DNA of 10,277 nt from NCBI GenBank assembly GCA_031276375.1, contig JAISNE010000092.1, positions 1 to 10,277 on the forward strand, given 5' to 3'. This DNA comes from Accumulibacter sp. (GTDB lineage: Bacteria; Pseudomonadota; Gammaproteobacteria; Burkholderiales; Rhodocyclaceae). The notes under the pieces are model-generated. The model did not search any database, had not been told where the DNA came from, and saw nothing but the letters and a program-made list of their open reading frames with translations. Made by a program: the position numbers and the translations under genes. Each line of letters begins with the position of its first letter. The first letter of the stretch is position 1. Of the stretch, positions 7,060 through 10,277 are shown one piece after another.

Positions 7060-9159
7060 ATGGTGCTTTCACCCAAGATCGCCATGTCGGACGACTTCCT
7101 GAAATCGTTCGCCAGGATTCCACGCCAGAGCCAGCAGGCGGTGCTGACCTTCGTCGCCAGATTCCGCCAGAACCCGCTGGCCAGCGGCATCAACTATGAG
7201 CGCATCAAGGACGCGGCCGACCCCGACATGCGCTCGGTGCGCATCGGCGACAAGCTGCGCGGCATCGTCCTCAAGCCGGAGAGCGGCGACGTGTATTGCC
7301 TGTTGTGGGTGGATCGTCACGACGACGCCTATCAGTGGGCCAGACGCCACCGGGTCGCCATCCACCCGGACGTGGGCAGCCTCCAGGTCTATGCGGTGCG
7401 GGAAACGGAATCCGCGAGCGACGATGGCGCGGCGTCCACGGCAAGGCCCCCGGACGAGGGTTTGTTCGCGGGCCTGCGCGACCGGGAGATCCGCCGCCTG
7501 GGCGTGCCGGAGGAGCGTCTGGCCGCGGTGCGGGCGGTGGCGTCGGCGGATGAACTGGAAGCGCTCGAAGCCCAATTGCCGGAGGAAGCCTTCGAGGCCC
7601 TGTATCTGTTTGCCGCCGGCGAGCCGCTCGACGAGATACTGGCCGAGCGGACGCCCGCCGAAGCGGTCGACCCTCGGGATTTTGGCGCGGCCCTGACGCG
7701 CGACGGCACGCGCCGCCACTTCGTGGTGCTCACCGACGACAGCGACCTGGAAGCCTTGCTGGCCGCGCCGCTGGAGCGCTGGCGCGTGTTCCTGCATCCG
7801 GGGCAGCGCAAGCTGGTGGAAGGCGACAAGAGCGGGCCGGTCAAGGTCACCGGCGGCGCCGGCACCGGCAAGACGGTGGTGGCCATGCACCGGGCAAGGT
7901 GGCTGGCCAACCGGTACGCCGGCCTTCCGGGGCGTCCGGTCCTGTTCACCACCTTCACGCGCACGCTGGCCGAGGACATCCGCCACAATCTGGCCCTGCT
8001 GTGCGCGCCGCAAGAGCTGGCCAGGATCCAGGTGGTCAACCTGGACCAGTGGGCCGCGGGCCTGCTGCGCCGCTTCGGCTATCCCCATGCGCTGCTCTAT
8101 GACGAAAAACAGCGCCGCGCTTTCTGGCAAGCCGCCTTGTCCGCGCTTCCCCCCGGCTCCACCTGTAGCGCCGCTTTCCTGCGGGCCGAGTACGAACGCG
8201 TGGTGCTGCCCCAGGGCTGCGAAACCGCCGAGGATTACATGCGCGCCCGCCGCGTCGGGCGCGGCGGGCAGTTGGGCCGCTTGCAGCGCAAGGCATTGTG
8301 GCCGGTCTTCGCGGAATACCGGGCGCAATTGCACGCGGCCAACCTGCGCGAGCCGGAAGAAGCCTTCCGGGAAGCCTGCCAGTTGATCGCGCGGGAGAAG
8401 CCCCAGTTGGGCATTCGCGCCATCGTGGTGGATGAAGCGCAGGACATCAGCGCCGCCGCCTATGCCTTGATCCGCGCGGCCGTGCCCGTGGCCGGGAACG
8501 ATTTGTTCATCGTCGGCGACGCCCACCAGCGCATCTATCGCCACAAGGCGACGCTCGGACGGGCGGGCATCGAGGTGCGCGGCCGCAGCCGCGCCCTCAA
8601 GGTCAACTACCGCACGACCGACGAGATTCGACGCTGGGCCTGCGCGTGCCTCGAAGGCATCGAGATCGACGACCTGGATGGCGACATCGACAGCCTGCGC
8701 GGCTATCGCTCACTGACCCACGGCGGCCCGCCGGAAGTCCTGCCATCGGCTTCCTCGCGGCAAGACGTGGAGTACATCCTGGCGGTGCTCGAACAGGGAC
8801 GACGCGACGAGATCGAAGCCCGGCGAATCTGCGTCACGGTCCGCGCCAACGACGATCTGGACGAACTGGCCGCCGCCCTGCGGCAACGCGGCGTGGCTTG
8901 CCTCAAGCTCGATCACGGCAGCACGGACGATCCCGCGCAAGCCGGCATCCGGCTGGCCACCATGCATCGCGTCAAGGGCCTGGAGTTCGACATCGTCATC
9001 CTGGCCGCCTACCGCGGCGCCGAACGCTACGCCGAGCAGTTCAGCCATGACGAGGACGCGGGTGTGGCCGACGATGCGGAAGTCTCCGAACGCTGCCTGC
9101 TGCACGTCGCCGCGACGCGCGCCAAGCGGCACCTGTTCGTCCTGTCCAGGGAGGCTTGA
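7060..9159 (+). CDS. UvrD/Rep-type SF1 helicase with N-terminal RelE/ParE-toxin-like domain
   Basis: The product has 699 residues. Residues about 1-115 resemble a RelE/ParE-fold toxin: FLKSFARIPRQSQQAVLTFV, NPLASGINYERI, DMRSVRIGDKLRGIVL and YCLLWVDRHDDAYQWARRH follow the usual order of helical hairpin and beta-sheet, with basic Arg/His positions. A charged helical segment (about 130-240) comes next. The SF1 core then shows HPGQRKLV (about 247-254), Walker A GGAGTGKT (265-272), motif II DEAQD (458-462), motif III GDAHQRIY (486-493), motif IV NYRT (516-519), MHRVKGLEFD (635-644) and VAATRAKRHLFVLS (683-696). The helicase part is only about 450 residues, compact compared with UvrD or PcrA (about 700), and has no appended nuclease. 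The start at 7060 is one base after the giant helicase stop, so the two helicases are a translational unit. Likely role: ATP-dependent 3'-5' translocation on DNA (family knowledge). Whether the RelE-like domain cleaves RNA or only binds is unknown. No antitoxin gene is adjacent. Confidence 0.93.
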   Translation: MVLSPKIAMSDDFLKSFARIPRQSQQAVLTFVARFRQNPLASGINYERIKDAADPDMRSVRIGDKLRGIVLKPESGDVYCLLWVDRHDDAYQWARRHRVAIHPDVGSLQVYAVRETESASDDGAASTARPPDEGLFAGLRDREIRRLGVPEERLAAVRAVASADELEALEAQLPEEAFEALYLFAAGEPLDEILAERTPAEAVDPRDFGAALTRDGTRRHFVVLTDDSDLEALLAAPLERWRVFLHPGQRKLVEGDKSGPVKVTGGAGTGKTVVAMHRARWLANRYAGLPGRPVLFTTFTRTLAEDIRHNLALLCAPQELARIQVVNLDQWAAGLLRRFGYPHALLYDEKQRRAFWQAALSALPPGSTCSAAFLRAEYERVVLPQGCETAEDYMRARRVGRGGQLGRLQRKALWPVFAEYRAQLHAANLREPEEAFREACQLIAREKPQLGIRAIVVDEAQDISAAAYALIRAAVPVAGNDLFIVGDAHQRIYRHKATLGRAGIEVRGRSRALKVNYRTTDEIRRWACACLEGIEIDDLDGDIDSLRGYRSLTHGGPPEVLPSASSRQDVEYILAVLEQGRRDEIEARRICVTVRANDDLDELAAALRQRGVACLKLDHGSTDDPAQAGIRLATMHRVKGLEFDIVILAAYRGAERYAEQFSHDEDAGVADDAEVSERCLLHVAATRAKRHLFVLSREA

Positions 9160-9167
9160 TTTCATTT

Positions 9168-9190
9168 CGGCCGAACTCCCCGGTTGGCCG
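9168..9190 (+). terminator. Small hairpin just after the operon, possible weak terminator
   Basis: CGGCC (9168-9172) pairs with GGCCG (9186-9190), and AAC (9174-9176) with GTT (9183-9185), with one bulged G and a six-base loop. It begins nine bases after the operon stop codon. No T-run follows, so it does not meet the usual criteria for an intrinsic terminator; it may only shield the mRNA 3' end or be chance. Confidence 0.25.
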
Positions 9191-9211
9191 TGCCGGAAAC
9201 AGCGAAAGAAA

Positions 9212-9280
9212 CAGGCCGTCGATACGCAAATCCGAAGTGTCAGGATTCCGGTCATTTTCTGACGTATCGCGATGGTTTGA
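9212..9280 (-). repeat. Diverged inverted copy of the interior of the 98-bp MITE at 9937-10034
   Basis: Read on the minus strand, this stretch aligns with 9950-10017 over 69 columns with a single one-base gap. By hand I count about 52 identities; most differences are transitions. The best block is TCAAACCATCG-GATACG, followed by AAAATGAC further in. The 17-bp terminal inverted repeats of the intact element are not recognisable here, so this is either a decayed copy that lost its ends or another repeat sharing the same core. The intact copy is more AT-rich. Confidence 0.75.
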
Positions 9281-9285
9281 CCACA

Positions 9286-9407
9286 CTGTCATTGCGAGGA
9301 GCGTAGCGCCGTGGCAATCCATGCGCAGCACTTGGGTTTTCTGAAACGACAAAGCGCCTTCCGGTCTGAGTAGATCGCCACAGGCCTGAAGGCCCTCCCA
9401 ATGACAG
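9286..9407 (+). repeat. GTCATTGCGAGGAGCG-family repeat element with imperfect inverted ends
   Basis: The left end CTGTCATTGCGAGG (9286-9299) and the inverse of the right end CCTCCCAATGACAG (9394-9407) match at 13 of 14 bases, so about 122 bp is bounded by inverted repeats, like a REP or MITE-type element. The 37-bp left portion (9287-9323) recurs at 9503-9539 with 5 mismatches, and both copies continue into GGGTTTTCTG (9334 and 9548). Repeats reading GTCATTGCGAG(G)AGCGAAGCGA...GCAATCC are widespread in intergenic regions of many bacterial genomes (general knowledge). No function is apparent. Confidence 0.8.
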
Positions 9408-9425
9408 AGGTTGGGGGGTCGAGCG

Positions 9426-9468
9426 GTTGTTGCGGGCGTGTGGTTCATTGTCGCGCCCGTTCGACAAC
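9426..9468. repeat. Weak imperfect inverted repeat
   Basis: GTTGT (9426-9430) and CGGGCG (9433-9438) can pair with CGCCCG (9454-9459) and ACAAC (9464-9468), with an asymmetric internal loop and a 15-base apical loop. It lies between the two copies of the GTCATTGCGAGG repeat. It may be part of their surroundings or chance. Confidence 0.35.
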
Positions 9469-9502
9469 AAAAGTATTTGCCACGGCAAGGCGGGGAAAAC
9501 TC

Positions 9503-9539
9503 CGTCATTGCGAGGAGCGAAGCGACGCGACAATCCATG
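9503..9539 (+). repeat. Second, short copy of the GTCATTGCGAGG repeat
   Basis: This 37-bp copy is in direct orientation and identical to 9287-9323 at 32 of 37 positions, ending in the same CAATCCATG. It keeps the commoner GAGGAGCGAAGCGACGCGACAATCC form. No inverted CAATGAC partner is found downstream, so it looks like a solo end or a truncated element. Confidence 0.85.
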
Positions 9540-9603
9540 TGGCGGTCGGGTTTTCTGCCTCTTTTGAATTTTGAGTGGGTAGTGAGGCAAGCGAAGGTGA
9601 AGG

Positions 9604-9658
9604 CTGGTTTCCTGGGGTCAAGGGCGGGCGAAGCGAACCCTTGAGGCCAGGAAACCAG
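9604..9658. repeat. Strong 21-bp inverted repeat (hairpin) with 13-base loop
   Basis: The left arm at 9604-9624 (begins CTGGTTTCCTGG, ends TCAAGGG) and the right arm at 9638-9658 (CCCTTGAGGCCAGGAAACCAG less two bases either way) pair at 19 of 21 positions; the only mismatch is two adjacent bases, GG on the left facing GG on the right. The loop is 9625-9637. No T-run follows on either strand, so a standard intrinsic terminator is unlikely. It could be a palindromic repetitive element or the footprint of an excised or decayed mobile element. Confidence 0.85.
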
Positions 9659-9673
9659 AGATACGCTGGTTCG

Positions 9674-9706
9674 TGGCTGGAGGCAGCGCTCTTGTGCCTC
9701 CAGCCA
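9674..9706. repeat. Perfect 12-bp inverted repeat (hairpin) with 9-base loop
   Basis: TGGCTGGAGGCA (9674-9685) pairs perfectly with TGCCTCCAGCCA (9695-9706). It lies 15 bp after the previous hairpin and about 25 bp before the probable left end of the ISL3-type element. There is no T-run on the + strand. A bidirectional transcription barrier or a repeat related to the insertion site is possible; nothing in the sequence decides this. Confidence 0.8.
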
Positions 9707-9778
9707 TGAAGACAAGCGCGGCGGTCGGGTGGGGTAGGATGTCTGTTTTGGCAAATTCATCGGGAGACCCTCAGGCAA

Positions 9779-10277
9779 GAGAAACTGTTCGAAGCGGCAC
9801 TGGGCATCCCCCCTCCGTGGCGTGTGACCGGGATCCAATTCGACGTCGCCGGGAAGGCGCTCACGATTTCGATCGATTTCGTCGCGGGGAGCCGCTTTGC
9901 CGTCCCAGGGGTGGAGGGAGAGCATCCGGTGCATGATACCAAGTTGCAATCAAACCATCGAGATACGAAAAAAATGACTGAAATTTTGATACGTCAGACT
10001 GGAGTATTGACTGCCTATTGAGCGCAACTTGGTATGACACGGTGGAGAAGCGCTATCGGCATTTGAATTTTTTCCAGCATGAGTGTTACCTCGAGGCACG
10101 GGTACCGCGCGTGCGTCTTCCCGAAGGGAAGGTTCGTCAGGTCGAGCCTCCCTGGGCCGGCCGGCTTTCCGGCTTCACCTTGCTCTTCGAGGCCTGGGTG
10201 ATGATGCTCGCGCGGGAGATGCCTTTTGTCGCCGTGGCCCGGCTGGTTCATCTTTCCTGGCATCGCGTGGCCGCCAT
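9779..10277 (+). pseudogene. ISL3-family transposase, N-terminal part, interrupted by a MITE
   Basis: The first segment (9779-9936 plus one base) reads EKLFEAALGIPPPW, then TGIQFDVAGKALTISIDF, and ends EGEHPVHD. The second (from 10036) reads DTVEKRYRHLNFFQHECYLE, then PWAGRLSGFTLLFEAW and AREMPFVAVARL, and runs off the window. VHDT...R.RHLNFFQHE.YL...VPRV and SGFTLLFEA..M.LA are hallmark ISL3 transposase motifs. The 98-bp element plus 3-bp duplication shifts the frame and gives a stop at 10019-10021; deleting 101 bp restores GTG CAT GAC ACG GTG (VHDTV). The N-terminal cysteines common in ISL3 zinc-binding segments are absent (FAVPGVEGEHPVHDT), as in a Cys-less subgroup I recall. No ATG, GTG or TTG occurs in frame between the upstream stop (9707-9709) and the conserved region, so the start is lost or unusual (CTG 9743 or ATT 9755). 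Confidence 0.88.
9937..10034 (+). mobile_element. 98-bp MITE with 17-bp terminal inverted repeats and TGA target duplication
   Basis: The ends are TACCAAGTTGCAATCAA (9937-9953) and, inverted, TACCAAGTTGCGCTCAA (10018-10034): 15 of 17 match and the outer 11 are perfect. TGA directly precedes (9934-9936) and follows (10035-10037) the element. Removing it with one TGA rebuilds an uninterrupted transposase frame, which fixes the boundaries. G+C is about 39% (38 of 98), far below the surroundings. It has no coding capacity, so it must be moved by a transposase from elsewhere. A 3-bp TNA duplication fits some IS5-family subgroups (IS1031/IS427-like), but that family link is inference. Its core resembles 9212-9280. 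Confidence 0.9.

Larger units (their letters stand above)
9160..9731. other. Gene-free intergenic stretch filled with short repeats and hairpins
   Basis: No credible coding region is seen in this stretch. Open frames here run through repeats and hairpins, lack a ribosome binding site, and give the low-complexity peptides typical of translated repeats (for example RRYAPRND and VIARSEATRQS). Composition is less GC-rich than the operon. It holds a diverged 69-bp repeat (9212-9280), a GTCATTGCGAGG-type element (9286-9407), a weak hairpin (9426-9468), a second short copy of that repeat (9503-9539) and two strong hairpins (9604-9658, 9674-9706). I see no tRNA or convincing promoter. Confidence 0.7.
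9732..10277 (+). mobile_element. Left part of an ISL3-family insertion sequence (right end outside window)
   Basis: The family call rests on the transposase fragment. ISL3 elements usually begin with GG-rich inverted repeats, so GGGTAGGATGTCTG from 9732 is a candidate left end. The right end is not in the window, so the boundary cannot be confirmed by a matching inverted repeat or by the 8-bp target duplication expected for this family. The copy is dead or dependent on others: its transposase is broken by a nested small element. Confidence 0.55.

Noticed and set aside
7069..8544. 491-residue antisense open frame inside the UvrD-like gene
   Set aside because: Antisense shadow of a GC-biased coding sequence; the + strand frame carries all helicase motifs.
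9286..9540. GTCATTGCGAGG copies as attachment sites of an integrated element
   Set aside because: They are 5 mismatches apart, belong to a common dispersed repeat family, and there is no integrase or tRNA nearby.
9604..9706. Hairpins as Rho-independent terminators
   Set aside because: Stems are strong but no T-run follows on either strand, and the first lies about 445 bp after the operon stop.
9673..9936. 87-residue + strand open frame starting in the second hairpin
   Set aside because: It runs through the hairpin and is out of phase with the transposase motifs over the same bases; no ribosome site.
9041..9949. 302-residue open frame on the minus strand across the intergenic region
   Set aside because: It overlaps the 3' end of the UvrD-like gene, both GTCATTGCGAGG repeats, both hairpins and the IS start, and gives the peptide patterns typical of translated repeats (LRRYAPRND type). 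There is no ribosome site; it is open by composition only.

Overview
The window is GC-rich, with the strong third-codon-position G/C bias of a high-GC proteobacterium. The repeat and insertion-sequence types at the right end would suit a beta- or gammaproteobacterium. I cannot name the species, and no housekeeping gene is present to anchor it. All real genes run on the + strand.

Positions 1-9159 hold a tight three-gene operon whose promoter lies left of the window. (1) The 3' end of a gene whose product ends in two winged-helix-like segments joined by a heptad-repeat linker. This tail resembles that of Schlafen/AlbA_2-type ATP-binding proteins. (2) A 2131-residue superfamily 2 helicase with a split helicase core, at least seven Cys zinc clusters, a DUF1998/MrfA-like module and, after it, a probable PD-(D/E)XK (Vsr/DUF559-like) nuclease domain. 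(3) A 699-residue UvrD/Rep-type superfamily 1 helicase carrying an N-terminal RelE/ParE-toxin-like domain. Both junctions have exactly one base between stop and ATG, each with a good Shine-Dalgarno sequence, so the proteins are probably made together. Giant DUF1998 helicases are hallmarks of anti-phage systems (DruE of Druantia; the DrmA/DrmB pair of DISARM). I therefore read this as a candidate nucleic-acid-targeting defence operon. That function is inference.

Positions 9160-9730 contain no credible gene. The stretch is a patchwork of short repeats: a GTCATTGCGAGGAGCG-type element (one long version and one short one), a 69-bp stretch related to the small transposon further right, and two strong hairpins.

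Positions 9732-10277 hold the left part of an ISL3-family insertion sequence. Its transposase frame is interrupted by a 98-bp non-autonomous element (MITE) with 17-bp terminal inverted repeats and a TGA target duplication; removing it restores the reading frame exactly. This mobile debris next to the operon suggests an accessory island or its edge.
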